64,000 nucleotides of DNA from Hymenobacter qilianensis (GCF_014489555.1 NZ_CP060784.1:992001-1056000), one strand, 5' to 3'. Positions 9,229 through 18,825 are shown, numbered from the stretch's first letter. Translations and numbers: made by a program. Notes: a model not told the origin generated them from the letters alone.

Positions 9229-10263
9229 GTGGCCAGCAAGCGAGCGTCCATTTCGGATATGGCGAAAGAGCTGAATGTATCCGTTTCAACCATTTCGCGG
9301 GCACTCAGCAACCATTCTAGCATCAGCGAGACCACCAAAAAGAAGGTCTGGAAGCTGGCGCAGGATCTTAATTATCAGCCCAACCATCTGGCGGCGGCGT
9401 TGCGCAAGGGCAAAAGCAATCTGCTGGGCGTGATAGTGCCCCACATCGACGGTCACTTTTTCTCCTCCGTGATGCACGGCATCGAGACGGTGGCCAGCAA
9501 AGCGGGCTTCAATGTGTTGATCTGCCAGTCGAACGAAGACGTTGCGCACGAACGCAAAAACATTGAAACGCTCATCAATGCGCAGGTAGAAGGCATTCTG
9601 GTGTCGCTGGCCCGCACCACCCGTGACTTCAAGCACTTCGAGAAGGTTCGGAAGCGGGAGATTCCGCTCGTGTTTTTCGACCGGGTATTGGAAGGCCAGG
9701 ACGTGAATGCGGTGGTAATTGACGACCGCGAAGGCGGCTATCTGACTACCAAACACCTTATTGCGCAAGGCTGCCGGCGCATTGCGCATTTTGGGGGCCC
9801 GCAGCACCTGAATATTTACAAAAACCGCCGCCAGGGCTACGTCGATGCGCTTCGGGAGCACGATCTGCCCATCAACGAGGATTTGATATTTTACTGCGAC
9901 ATGACCTTGGAAGACGGCATTGTCGGCATGAAGCACCTGCTTCAGCTGCCAGAGGTGCCGGATGCGGTGTTTTCGGCCAGCGACTTCTCTATTGTAGGGG
10001 CGATGCAGGTGCTGAAAGCCCAACACCTACGAGTGCCGGAAGATATGGCGCTGGTCGGCTTCAGCAACGAGTCATTTACGTCGCTCACGGAGCCCATGCT
10101 CACTTCCGTCGATCAACGCTGCGAGCAGATGGGCCAGTCGGCGGTGCGCTTGTTTCTGGAGCTGGTAGAGGAGAAAAGCGCCAAATTCTCGCCCCGCCGC
10201 ATCGTGCTCCAGCCTGACCTGATTATTCGGGATTCTTCTATTCGGGAGAAAGTCGGCGTGTAG
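9229..10263 (+). CDS. LacI-family transcriptional regulator
   Basis: A 344-residue repressor starting at GTG 9229; translation begins with the helix-turn-helix itself (ISDMAKELNVSVSTISRALS, residues 7-26), as in LacI proteins. The hinge helix region NYQPNHLAAALRKGKSNLLG follows at residues 50-70, then a periplasmic-binding-protein-like effector domain (IGVIVPHI to the C-terminus) with the usual PDAVFSASDFSIVGAMQVL and SVDQRCEQMG blocks. It ends a carbohydrate locus and is the natural partner for the two palindromic operators at 4280 and 4549. The effector is unknown; a pentose or a product of the GH43/GH172 enzymes is likely. Confidence 0.92.
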   Translation: MASKRASISDMAKELNVSVSTISRALSNHSSISETTKKKVWKLAQDLNYQPNHLAAALRKGKSNLLGVIVPHIDGHFFSSVMHGIETVASKAGFNVLICQSNEDVAHERKNIETLINAQVEGILVSLARTTRDFKHFEKVRKREIPLVFFDRVLEGQDVNAVVIDDREGGYLTTKHLIAQGCRRIAHFGGPQHLNIYKNRRQGYVDALREHDLPINEDLIFYCDMTLEDGIVGMKHLLQLPEVPDAVFSASDFSIVGAMQVLKAQHLRVPEDMALVGFSNESFTSLTEPMLTSVDQRCEQMGQSAVRLFLELVEEKSAKFSPRRIVLQPDLIIRDSSIREKVGV

Positions 10264-10286
10264 CAATGCCTTAGCTTTCCATACTC

Positions 10287-10332
10287 AAAAAAGCCTCCCA
10301 GCTATCAAAATATCATGGCTGGGGGCTTTTTT
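10287..10332. terminator. Bidirectional terminator between LacI gene and prmA
   Basis: AAAAAAGCCTCCCAGC ... GCTGGGGGCTTTTTT with one bulged T in the left arm and a ~16-nt loop. It lies between two convergent genes. Confidence 0.85.
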
Positions 10333-10353
10333 ATACTCTAACGCACATGGGCG

Positions 10354-11186
10354 CTACGCTACTTTCGTAAACACGGCGGAAACCCAGTTATTCTTGGTGA
10401 GGTGAGACTGAAAAACCAGTTGATGCTTTTTGGCTTCTTCCTCAATCAAAGCTAGATCTTCCTGGTAAAAACCGCTGAACAGAATTGGGCAGCCAGTGGG
10501 CAGCAGGGCTGCGTAGGCGTACATATCTTCCAGCAGCACGTTGCGGTTGATGTTGGCCAGAATCAGGTCGAAGGGCGCTTCGCCTTCCAGCACTTCCACC
10601 CCACCAAGGCGGCATTCGATGTTGGTGCAGTGATTTTCAGCGGCATTGTCGGCGGCGTTTTCCACGGTCCAGGGCTCCACATCCACGGCCAGCACTTCGC
10701 GGGCTCCGAGCTGGGCGGCCATGATGGCCAGAATGCCGGTGCCGCAGCCCATGTCCAGCACGCGCTTGCCGGCGTGGTCAACGCCAAGCTGGTTTTCAAT
10801 CATCAGGGCCGTGGTTTCGTGGTGGCCGGTGCCAAACGACATGCGCGGCATAATCACGATGTCGTACTCAATGGGCTCGGGTTTGGGATGAAACGGCGCC
10901 CGCACCGATACTTTATCAGCAATAACCAGCGGCTGAAAGTTCTTTTCCCACTCGGCATTCCAGTTTTGGCGGGTGATGATACGGTGGCTGTAGTCGAGCG
11001 TACCGATGCCGGAATAGCGGGCCATTACCTCGGCCACGGCATCGGGGTTGAAATCGCCCTCCCCGATGTAGGCACAAAAACCCTCGTCGTTGTCCTCAAA
11101 GGTGTCGTAGCCAACCTCAGCCAACTCGGCTACCAGAATATCGGCCAACTCGCGCGGGCCAGTACGCACACTTCCACAAAATCCAT
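10354..11186 (-). pseudogene. prmA: Ribosomal protein L11 methyltransferase, probable 5' frame error
   Basis: PrmA trimethylates ribosomal protein L11 with S-adenosylmethionine. The SAM-binding motif VLDMGCGTGILAI, the post-motif AVDVEPWTVENAADN, and DLILANINRNVLLEDM are all present; FGTGHHETT is also typical. The open frame runs up to 11241, but its first ~27 codons look like non-coding sequence. The expected PrmA N-terminus, MDFVEV, is present in another frame with ATG at 11184-11186. Adding one base near 11156-11170 would join MDFVEV to PRELADILVAELAEVGY. This is the only suspected break not in a run of four or more G or C, so it is less certain than the others. Confidence 0.8.
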
Positions 11187-11348
11187 AAGGGTCAAAAAGA
11201 AAAGTCAGAAACGAAAATGCCGCCCGAAGATGGGGCGGCAAAGTTCGCAGGAAAAACTCATCTATAATACGGTTGCTATAAAGCGGTTGTTGCTCGGTGG
11301 GCTAAGCCCCCATACTACTTCACAGCCGGCGCCGCTTACCATAATGCG

Positions 11349-11398
11349 CAAAAAGACAACGCCCACCCAAAATGCATTGGGTGGGCGCTGTCTTTTTG
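11349..11398. terminator. Long bidirectional hairpin upstream of prmA
   Basis: Arms CAAAAAGACAaCGCCCACCC (11349-11368) and GGGTGGGCGcTGTCTTTTTG (11379-11398) pair almost completely, with A- and T-rich outer ends. It would terminate transcription of the DUF6150-like gene (minus strand), whose stop is at 11416. Confidence 0.75.
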
Positions 11399-11415
11399 CG
11401 TGGCTGGGGGGCTAT

Positions 11416-11807
11416 TTACTGCTTACGGCAGCCGGCGTACGAGCGCACATCGGTGTAGTAAATGCTGAAGTCGGCCAGGTTGCGGTTGTCGGTTACGAAC
11501 AGGGCGTAATCGGCGAAGTCGCGGGCCATGGTGAAGTACCAGAAGCCGGCTTTATCGGCAAATAGCTTGTTGGACTCCTTGAATATCAGCACATCGGCGA
11601 AGGCTTGGTCGGGCTCCAGATACACCGTGGCGAAGCAGTAGCTGCGGCGGCGCGGGTCGGTCTCGAGGTAGATGCTGCCGTAAATGCGGCACGGCTCAAT
11701 GGATTGGGCCGAGCTGGGGGCAAAATTGGCGAAGAAGCCGGCTGGGGGGCAAAATTCATTCCCCAGCCCAGGGTTAGCCAGCTCACGAGCAGCAGAGTAA
11801 ACGTCAT
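11416..11807 (-). pseudogene. DUF6150-like secreted protein, frame broken at 11744-11749
   Basis: A short secreted protein (signal MTFTLLLVSWLTLGWG). The mature part has alternating aromatic and acidic segments (CRIYGSIYLETDP, FADVLIFKES, FADKAGFWYF, ADYALFVTDNRNLADFSIYY) and a terminal SYAGCR, the pattern I associate with DUF6150; function unknown. The signal peptide and body are in different frames. One additional base in the six-base run at 11744-11749 (TTTTGCCCCCC on the coding strand) joins them as NFAPPAGFFANFAPSS. A second such run at 11716-11720 is in frame. The gene lies between prmA and tpiA on the same strand. Confidence 0.6.
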
Positions 11808-11885
11808 GATTTCTTAGTAAGAATACACCTGCTTGCCAGACAAACTTGTCGCCAAGTTTGGTTCGCTCAACTCAGCGGTTAGCAC

Positions 11886-12650
11886 TTAGAAGGACTTGAT
11901 AATCTCGGTGAAGTCGCGCGACTTGAGCGAGGCGCCGCCGATGAGGCCGCCGTCGACGTCAGGCTGGGAGAACAGCTCGCGGGCGTTCTGGGCATTGGCC
12001 GAGCCGCCGTAGAGAATGGTGGTATCGAGGGCGGCTTTAGCGTCGTAGGCGCGGGCAATCTGTTCACGGATAAAGGCGTGTACTTCCTGCGCCTGCTGGC
12101 TGGTGGCGGTTTTGCCCGTTCCGATGGCCCAGATTGGCTCGTAGGCAATAACTACCTGCTCAAACTCTTCATTCGACAGATGAAACAAGCCGTTCTGAAG
12201 CTGCTTACCGATATAGTCATTAGTTTCGTTCATCTCCCGCGTATCCAGGCTTTCGCCCACGCAGAAAATGGGCTTCAGACCAGCGGCCAGCGCGGCTTTC
12301 AGCTTCTGGCTCAGCAGCTCATCGTCTTCGCGGAAGTACTGGCGCCGCTCCGAGTGGCCCAAAATCACATATTCGCAGCCCACGGAAGCCAGCATTTTGG
12401 CCGAAACTTCGCCGGTATAAGCGCCGCTTTCCTTTTGGTGGCAATTTTGGGCACCGAGGTGGAAATTGCTGCCTTGCGGCAATTGCCGACCTATAGCCGA
12501 CAGAAAAGGGGCTGGGGGGCAAATCACGATCTGGACGTCCGAGTTGGTCACCTCGTCGGCTACCATGTTTGTAATTTCAGATACCAGGGCCAGACCGTCC
12601 TGGTAAGTCATGTTCATTTTCCAGTTGCCGGCAACGAGGTTTTGGCGCAT
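11886..12650 (-). CDS. tpiA: Triosephosphate isomerase
   Basis: A complete 254-residue TIM that interconverts dihydroxyacetone phosphate and glyceraldehyde-3-phosphate in glycolysis. Active-site Lys is in VAGNWKMN (about residue 11), His in VILGHSERRQYF (about 98), and Glu in IAYEPIWAIGTGKTA (about 170). The phosphate-binding loops ILYGGSAN and GLIGGASL are intact. The segment VICPPAPFL is written with one of the window's TGGGGGGCAAA motifs, and it is in frame. Neighbours on the same strand are a DUF6150-like gene downstream and a TspO-like gene upstream. Confidence 0.97.
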   Translation of the reverse strand: MRQNLVAGNWKMNMTYQDGLALVSEITNMVADEVTNSDVQIVICPPAPFLSAIGRQLPQGSNFHLGAQNCHQKESGAYTGEVSAKMLASVGCEYVILGHSERRQYFREDDELLSQKLKAALAAGLKPIFCVGESLDTREMNETNDYIGKQLQNGLFHLSNEEFEQVVIAYEPIWAIGTGKTATSQQAQEVHAFIREQIARAYDAKAALDTTILYGGSANAQNARELFSQPDVDGGLIGGASLKSRDFTEIIKSF

Positions 12651-12729
12651 AAGCGAAAGCGAAGTAAGTGGGAGAATAGATGGAGCCGCAAGTTAGGCGA
12701 GTATCGTCAATGGCCGTTGGTGGTGGCGG

Positions 12730-13481
12730 CTACGTGCGGCTTCGAGACAGAAAAACGCCCACCAAGCCAACCAGCGCCGCCCCAATAAGCGCAGCCCAGC
12801 CCAGCTCGGGGTAGGCAGCGCGCTGCGCCACCCAGATGGCCACCAGCGCCCAGGCAAGCACTAGCGGATACACGCTTTCCCGAAAAGCCCAGCTTATGAT
12901 AAGTCCTAGCGCCACAACCACCGCCAGCAGCCCAAACGCGAGCAGCACAGCCACATTCAGGGGCGTTTGCCAGCCCATGTCGCGCAAGCCGAGCGTGATA
13001 TTTATCACCGAAGCCACCGAAATCCAGCCCAGATACAAGGCAAACGGCACGCTCGCCCACCCCGTAGCCTCACCGGCCAGCACTTGCCGCCGCGCCCGGC
13101 CATACACGATAATGAGCGCCCCCAGAATAATCAGCATGGTGAGGACACTGAGCGCAATCAGCTCGTAGGCAAACAGCACTACCCAAGCGGCCGTGGCCAG
13201 ACTAGCTACAGTGAGCGGCACGGCTATGGTATCGGGCAGAGGGTTGTGGCGCTGCGCGGGCAATAGCTGCCACACCGCATAGATGGTCAGCGCCAGAAAA
13301 ATTGCCCCCAGATGCTGAAGGCATAGCCTGCGGGCGTGATAAGCGTCGGATACTGGGCCGACACCGCGCCCATGGTTTGCCCATTAAAGGGATAAGCCTG
13401 ACTGTAGTAGTTCAGGCCAATGTTACCCAGAATACTCAGAGCTGCGAGCCAGCGCCAAACGCGTGCAGCCGTTACGGGCAC
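12730..13481 (-). pseudogene. TspO/MBR-like multi-pass membrane protein, frame broken at 13305-13309
   Basis: About 250 residues with seven or eight hydrophobic segments. YAFSIWG and LYLGWISVASVINIT are typical of the tryptophan-rich sensory (TspO-like) proteins common in Bacteroidota. TspO proteins bind porphyrins and similar ligands in the membrane; the role here is unknown. The N-terminal 65 residues (GTG start at 13481) and the rest lie in different frames. Adding one G to CATCTGGGGGCAATTT gives SIWGAIFLALTIYAVWQLL, continuous with the second half. Confidence 0.7.
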
Positions 13482-13977
13482 CCCGAATCGAAAGAAGCAG
13501 TAGTTGTCATGAATAGCAGGTGAATTAGGTGGTTGTGTAGTCCTACGGAAGCACTACCGTAGGTGTTGGGTACGCAGGTTATTGGCAATGTGCTAATTAC
13601 AAAAATCCCTTGGGCTTTGTGCGTCAGAAATGGCTTGGGGCAACTGGTCTATAACAGGAAGTGACGTTGGTTGGCTGAGGCTTATCAGTCGGGGTGTACA
13701 CCTGCCGCCTAATCAGCACCTTGCCGTTGCTGACGCGGCCCGTGGTAGTCGTCAAACAGGTCATCAAAAGCTCCTTATCGTAAGAGTATTGGTTCAAAAT
13801 TCCCTCAAAGATGGTCTGGGGGGCTTTTATTACCGATTGAGCACAACAGCAGTCGCGGCGGCGGCTGACTTGAGTAAGCTTCCGGAAAGCAGACTCAACC
13901 CCAGAATGCTGCAAGCGAATAGCCAAAACTTTAGTAGCTTGACTCGACCTGATTACAAACCTCATCCAATCCGCCCC
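13482..13977. other. Intergenic stretch without a convincing gene
   Basis: About 500 bp between two divergently read genes. The minus strand is open over 13624-13965, containing VIKAPQTIFEG at a CTGGGGGGCTTTT motif (13818-13823), but composition and the lack of family resemblance give little support. A hydrophobic stretch in another minus frame (about 13860-13940) has no start codon. It may be remnant coding sequence or the leader of the downstream gene. Confidence 0.4.
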
Positions 13978-15358
13978 TTGAAAACAAACCGATCTTTACT
14001 TGCGGGCCTGGCCCTGGCCCTCCTGGCTTTCGCCCAGCCCCACCAAGCGGCGGCTACTACCGCCGACGAGTGGCAGAACCTGTTCGACGGCAAGACCCTG
14101 AAGGGCTGGAAGCGTTTGGCGGGCACGGCCGATTACAAAGTGGAAAACGGCGCCATCGTCGGGACGACCGTCATGAATTCGGGCAACACGTTTCTGGTCA
14201 CGGAGAAAGAGTACGGCGACTTTCAGCTGGAGCTCGACATCATGATTGAAAGCGCGGTGAGCAACTCGGGCGTGCAGACGCGCAGCCACTTCAACACGCC
14301 GGGCTTCGAGAATAAGGTGTATGGCCGGCAGGTGGAGGTCGATCCGTCGGAGCGGAGCTGGTCGGGGGCATTTATGATGAGGCGCGCCGGCAGTGGCTCT
14401 ACCCGCTCGATCTGCACCCCCAGGCCAAGCCGCTTTTCAAGGTGGGCCAGTACAACCACATCAAAGTGGAGTGCATCGGCCAGGAGATGAAAACCTGGAT
14501 CAATGACAAGCCCGTGGCTTACGTGGTAGATCCCGTTGATCCGCGGGGATTCATTGGTCTGCAGGTGCATGGCATCACCACCAAAGAGCAGGAGGGCAAA
14601 AAAGTCTACTTCAAAAACATCAAAATCAAGACGACGAACCTGAAGCCCAGCGCTTTCCCCGCCGATATCTACGTGGTCAACTTTGTGCCTAACTACCTGA
14701 CGGAGTACGAAAAACAACATGGCTGGAAGCTGCTTTTCGACGGCAAAACGCCAACCAGTTGGCGCAGCGCCAAGGCCGCGACGTTTCCGGCTCAGGGCTG
14801 GCAAACCAAAGACGGCGCGCTAACCGTGCTGTCGTCGGAGGGCAAAGAGGCGGCCAACGGCGGCGACATCGTTACCAAAGATCAGTACAAAGCCTTCGAT
14901 TTGTCTTTTGAATTCAAGCTCTCGCCGGGGCCAATAGCGGCGTGAAATACTTCGTGACCCTGGACGAAAAGACCCAAGGCTCGGCCATTGGCTTGGAATA
15001 CCAGATTCTCGACGACGAGCTGCACCCCGACGCCAAGCTCGGCCGCGACGGCAACCGCACCCTGGCCTCGCTTTATGATTTGCAGAAAGCTGACAAGAAC
15101 CCGCGCTTTCTTCACCCCATCGGGGAGTGGAATGTGGGCCGCGTAGTCGTGTACCCCGACAACCGGGTAGAGCACTACCTGAACGGGGCGAAAGTGCTCG
15201 AATACGTGCGTGGCTCACAGGAATTCCGGGACTTAGTGGCCCAGAGCAAGTATAAGATCTGGCCGAATTTCGGCGAGGCGGCAGCGGGCCACATCCTCTT
15301 GCAGGACCACGGCAACCTGGTTTCTTTCCGCAGCATCAAAATAAAAGAGCTGAAGTAG
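13978..15358 (+). pseudogene. Secreted tandem DUF1080 (3-keto-disaccharide hydrolase-like) protein, two frame breaks
   Basis: About 460 residues with signal peptide MKTNRSLLAGLALALLAFA from a TTG start. Two concanavalin-like DUF1080 domains follow, each opening with the family hallmark: NLFDGKTLKGWK near residue 35 and LLFDGKTPTSW near residue 260. Some DUF1080 proteins hydrolyse 3-keto-glycosides. The frame breaks at 14364-14368 (GGGGG; one more G gives WSGGIYDEARRQWLYP) and at 14937-14940 (GGGG; one more G gives [12 protein letters not shown]). The two Gfo/Idh- and UxuA-type genes downstream fit a sugar-oxidation route in which 3-keto sugars are made and split. Confidence 0.8.
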
Positions 15359-15392
15359 CAATAGCTTTAATTAGCTCTTTTCCAGCTATTAA

Positions 15393-15615
15393 GGCCGTCA
15401 GGCAGAGCGGTAGCGAAGCATCTTGCGTGCTGATGTTGCCAAGCTAACTGTCATGCTGAGCTTGTCGAAGCATCTCTACTGGTTACTAATCTCAATCGGT
15501 GCACAGCGAAGCGGTAGAGATGCTTCGACTCCGCTCAGCATGACGTTCTTTTTATGATGAATTACTACTTCTGCATCAGCACGCGAGATGCTTCGCGTTG
15601 CTCTGCATGACCGCC
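15393..15615. repeat. REP-like element family A copy 3, outer arms of a nested repeat
   Basis: Outer arms GGCCGTCAGGCAGAGC... (15393-15430) and ...GCACGCGAGATGCTTCGCG plus TTGCTCTGCATGACCGCC (15579-15615) match family A with several mismatches. The loop is enlarged to about 150 nt because a different palindrome (15450-15544) sits inside it. Confidence 0.8.
15450..15544. repeat. Inner palindrome nested in family A element
   Basis: Arms GTCATGCTGAGCTTGTCGAA (15450-15469) continuing to GCATCTCTAC, and GTAGAGATGCTTCGACTCC continuing to GCTCAGCATGAC (to 15544). It resembles a widespread bacterial repeat with the GTCATGCTGAG end. It sits between the arms of a family A element, which suggests later insertion. 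Confidence 0.8.
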
Positions 15616-15645
15616 TGGTTTTCTACGTCCATATACCCAAATCCT

Positions 15646-17001
15646 ATGTCTACCGAACGTCGTCAATTTATTAAGCAAACGGCCTTAGCCAGCGCTGGGG
15701 TGCTTTTTTCGCAGGTCAGCTGGTCGGCCAGCAGCTACAAGCGGATACTTGGCTCCAATGACAGGGTGCGCGTCGGCGTAGTTGGCTTCTCGGACCGGCA
15801 TCGTGACTCGCACATGCCTTGCTTCATGAATCACTACAAGGAGCTGAACTTCGACGTGGTGGCCGTGTCGGACATCTGGAAGCAGCGGCGGGAAGAAGGC
15901 GCGGCCGCCTGGAAAGCCAAGCTGGGCTACGACGTGGCGGCTTACCGCAACAACGAAGAGATGTATGCTAAGAAGGCCGTAGACGCCGTATTTATCGGCA
16001 CCGCCGATTTTCAGCACGCCCTGCACGCCATTGAAGCCGTAAAAGCCGGCTGCGATGCTTACGTGGAAAAGCCCTTTGCCGAAACCATGGCTGATAATCG
16101 GGCCGCCCTGAAAGCCATCAAAGCCTCCGACCGTATTATCCAGATTGGTTCCCAACGCCGCAGCGGCACCAATTATCACGCGGCCGAGGCCTTTATCAAG
16201 TCGGGCAAGTTTGGGCCTATCACGATGGTGGAGCTTACCTGGAACGTGAACCAGCCCGGCCGCTGGCGCCGGCCAGCGTTGGTAGCCCAGCTCAAAGAAT
16301 CGGACGTTGATTGGAAGCGGTTTCTGATGAACCGGCCCGCCGAAGCCTTCGACCCGCGCAAATACCTGGAATACCGGCTTTTCTGGCCTTACTCTTCGGG
16401 CTTACCTGGCCAGTGGATGAGCCACCAGATCGACACTGTGCATTGGTTTACGGGTCTGCCGCATCCGCGCAGCGTGGTGGCCAATGGCGGCATTTATATG
16501 TGGAAAGACGGCCGCCGCAACTGGGACACGATGACCGCCGTGTTCGACTATGGGCCTTTGAATGACCCAGCCACCGGCTTCCAGGTAACATTTGGCGCCC
16601 GCATGCACAACGGCGATGAGCGCCCAGCCGAGATTTATTACTCCAATGGCGGCGAGCTCAACCTGATTACCAATCAAGTCTCGCCCCGCGGCGGCCTCAC
16701 CAAGAAATTCGCCGAGGCCATGCAGCTACAAGCCAATCTGCTGCCGGAAATGAGCTTGTCCAATGCCGAAGCGGTAGTAGCATCGGCCAATACCGGGGGC
16801 GATACGCTGACCTCGAACCACGTGCGCAACTGGATGGAGTGCGTGCGCAGCCGCAAAGCCCCGCACGCGCCGGTTGAGGCCGGCTACAGCCATTCTATTG
16901 CCAACATCATGACCACGGCCGCCGCGCGCACCGGCATGAAGGCTACATTTGATGAGAAAACCCAGGAAGTGATGGTGGGGGGCAAAGTGTTTACGCTCTA
17001 A
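15646..17001 (+). CDS. Gfo/Idh/MocA-family oxidoreductase with Tat signal
   Basis: A 451-residue exported NAD(P)-dependent oxidoreductase. The start at 15646 gives a twin-arginine leader ([17 protein letters not shown]); an upstream in-frame ATG falls inside a REP element and is rejected. The Rossmann motif [12 protein letters not shown] lies near residue 40, and the family's [11 protein letters not shown] catalytic Lys-Pro block near residue 140. [12 protein letters not shown] and [11 protein letters not shown] are usual for the sugar-acting secreted branch. The following gene is uxuA 59 bp downstream, and the preceding gene encodes DUF1080 domains. Likely substrate is a sugar or glycoside; not determinable further. 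Confidence 0.88.
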   Translation: MSTERRQFIKQTALASAGVLFSQVSWSASSYKRILGSNDRVRVGVVGFSDRHRDSHMPCFMNHYKELNFDVVAVSDIWKQRREEGAAAWKAKLGYDVAAYRNNEEMYAKKAVDAVFIGTADFQHALHAIEAVKAGCDAYVEKPFAETMADNRAALKAIKASDRIIQIGSQRRSGTNYHAAEAFIKSGKFGPITMVELTWNVNQPGRWRRPALVAQLKESDVDWKRFLMNRPAEAFDPRKYLEYRLFWPYSSGLPGQWMSHQIDTVHWFTGLPHPRSVVANGGIYMWKDGRRNWDTMTAVFDYGPLNDPATGFQVTFGARMHNGDERPAEIYYSNGGELNLITNQVSPRGGLTKKFAEAMQLQANLLPEMSLSNAEAVVASANTGGDTLTSNHVRNWMECVRSRKAPHAPVEAGYSHSIANIMTTAAARTGMKATFDEKTQEVMVGGKVFTL

Positions 17002-17060
17002 CCGGGCGAGAGCAAGAATGCCCCGCTCCGCACAAAGTTCAAATAGCAGCTACTTTTTAT

Positions 17061-18233
17061 ATGCCCATTATTCAAAGTTGGCGCTGGTACGGCCCCAACG
17101 ACCCGGTCAGCCTTTCCGATATCCGACAGGCGGGCGCTACTGATGTGGTGTCGGCCCTACATTATATTCCCAATGGCGAGGTGTGGCCGGTGGCTGACAT
17201 CAAGCAGCGGCAGGCTGAAGTAGCCGCAGCCGGCTTGGTATGGAGCGTGGTAGAAAGTGTGCCCGTGCACGAGCAGATCAAAACCCGTACGGGTAATTTC
17301 GAGCACTACATTGCCAATTACCAGCAGAGCCTGCGCAACTTGGCGGCCTGCGGCATCCGCACCGTTACGTACAACTTCATGCCCGTGCTCGACTGGACGC
17401 GCACGGATCTGGCCTACGAAGTAGAAGATGGCTCCAAGGCTCTGCGCTTCGAAAAAGATGCGTTTGTATCCTTTGACGCGCTGCTACTGAAGCGGCACGG
17501 CGCCGCGCAGGAGTACACGGCGGAAGAGTTGGCCAGAGCCGAAGCACGCCTCGCGGCTATGAGCGAGGCGGAGCGGCATCAGCTAGAACGCAACATTATT
17601 GCCGGTTTACCGGGCAGCGAAGAAAGCTTTACGCTCACGCAGTTTCAGCAGGCGCTGGATGTTTATGATGGCATCGACGCGGCGCGGCTGCGGCAGCACC
17701 TGATTCTGTTTTTGCAAGCTATAGTGCCCGTGGCCGAAGAAGTTGGCGTAAACCTGGCCATTCACCCCGACGACCCGCCCTACCCTATTCTGGGGTTGCC
17801 GCGTGTGGTAAGCACCGCCGCCGACGTGGAGGCTCTAGCCGCCGCCGTGCCTTCTCTGCACAACGGCCTGTGTTTCTGCACCGGCTCCTTCGGCGTGCGC
17901 CCCGATAACGACCTGCCCCAGATGGTGCGCCAGTTCGCCGACCGGATTCATTTCATCCACCTGCGCAGCACTCAGCGCGATGTGGGGGGCAATTTTTACG
18001 AAGCCAACCACCTGGAAGGCGACGTAGATATGTACGCCGTGATGCGCGAGCTGATTGCCGTCATGCGCCAGCGGCAGGTAAGCCTGCCCATGCGCCCCGA
18101 CCACGGCCACCAGATGCTCGACGACCTGCACAAAAAAACCAACCCCGGCTACTCTGCCATCGGCCGCCTGCGCGGCCTAGCCGAATTGCGCGGCCTGGAA
18201 ATGGGCATTTCACGCAGCGGGGTAGCTGTTTAG
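17061..18233 (+). CDS. uxuA: Mannonate dehydratase
   Basis: A 390-residue cytoplasmic enzyme converting D-mannonate to 2-keto-3-deoxygluconate in glucuronate breakdown. The N-terminus [20 protein letters not shown] and [15 protein letters not shown] are diagnostic. Predicted metal ligands lie in [12 protein letters not shown] (Cys), IHFIHLRS (His) and RPDHGHQM (Asp/His). The family's usual length is about 390. It is probably co-transcribed with the oxidoreductase 59 bp upstream. The stretch [16 protein letters not shown] is written through a TGGGGGGCAATT motif, in frame. Confidence 0.95.
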   Translation: MPIIQSWRWYGPNDPVSLSDIRQAGATDVVSALHYIPNGEVWPVADIKQRQAEVAAAGLVWSVVESVPVHEQIKTRTGNFEHYIANYQQSLRNLAACGIRTVTYNFMPVLDWTRTDLAYEVEDGSKALRFEKDAFVSFDALLLKRHGAAQEYTAEELARAEARLAAMSEAERHQLERNIIAGLPGSEESFTLTQFQQALDVYDGIDAARLRQHLILFLQAIVPVAEEVGVNLAIHPDDPPYPILGLPRVVSTAADVEALAAAVPSLHNGLCFCTGSFGVRPDNDLPQMVRQFADRIHFIHLRSTQRDVGGNFYEANHLEGDVDMYAVMRELIAVMRQRQVSLPMRPDHGHQMLDDLHKKTNPGYSAIGRLRGLAELRGLEMGISRSGVAV

Positions 18234-18238
18234 CAAAG

Positions 18239-18355
18239 GATGTAGAGACGCACCATTTTGCGTCTCCTTGTTGAACGACTTGGTACTGAACGAGCAACCT
18301 TCCATGTCTAACAACATCAGCAACGAAGAGTCGCAAAATATTGCGTCTCTACATC
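18239..18355. repeat. Inverted-repeat element, family B
   Basis: Arms 18239-18266 (GATGTAGAGACGCA ... TTTTGCGTCTC) and 18328-18355 (GAGTCGCAAAATATTGCG ... TCTCTACATC) pair over 28 bp with three mismatches around a ~61-nt loop. Each arm also contains a small internal GAGACGCA/TGCGTCTC dyad. It lies just after uxuA. Confidence 0.75.
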
Positions 18356-18398
18356 GTGCTGGAACCCAAATTTGCCCCCCAGAGAATCTCAGAGCTGC

Positions 18399-18812
18399 TC
18401 AAGCGGCAAAGTATTTATCCACCAGTTCATCCGTTAGCTCCCGCGAGCCTAACTGCCCATTTTGGGCGGGCGGAAAAGCGTTGCGGCAGAACCCAGCCTG
18501 GCGCTGGAAATCATACAGCGCGTGGCTTTTGCCGTTGATGAGCAGCACAGCCGTGTTTTGGCCTTCATCCCAGAAGATCTGGGCAGTAATAGGCACGTCC
18601 CGATCTTCGATATCGGCCACGTTGTAGATGTGAAGCGCATCCAGTAGCCCCAACTCACTCCCATTCTGCAAAGCGTAGAAGTAGCCGGTGGTGCCATCGT
18701 CTTCAAATAGAACCTGAAACTCGTTATTGGCGGCTGCACTGCTTATCAGGCGGTTTTTCTCGCCCGGCTCTGGCTCGCCTACTCGGAATTTTTCTTCGAC
18801 ACTTAAGATCAT
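18399..18812 (-). CDS. DUF2251-like conserved protein
   Basis: A 137-residue cytoplasmic protein with no signal or membrane segment. The core FEDDGTTGYFYAL, LDALHIYNVADIEDRDVP and AVLLINGKSHALYDFQRQ fits what I recall of DUF2251, a family without assigned function (resemblance, not a search). It ends close to a TGGGGGGCAAATTT motif at 18372-18380. It stands alone between the uxuA repeat and the uvrA terminator. Confidence 0.65.
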   Translation of the reverse strand: MILSVEEKFRVGEPEPGEKNRLISSAAANNEFQVLFEDDGTTGYFYALQNGSELGLLDALHIYNVADIEDRDVPITAQIFWDEGQNTAVLLINGKSHALYDFQRQAGFCRNAFPPAQNGQLGSRELTDELVDKYFAA

Positions 18813-18825
18813 AGCTACAATAAAA

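Noticed and set aside
10630..11565. Long plus-strand open frame (311 codons) opposite prmA
   Set aside because: Antisense to the SAM-binding gene and runs through a terminator hairpin; no recognisable domain.
13624..13965. Minus-strand frame that could be a small protein (VIKAPQTIFEG...)
   Set aside because: No family, unusual Cys/Arg-rich start, overlaps the likely leader of the DUF1080 gene; kept only as a note in the intergenic entry.
15598..15645. Upstream ATG extending the Gfo/Idh oxidoreductase
   Set aside because: Those codons are REP-element sequence; the ATG at 15646 gives a clean twin-arginine signal.
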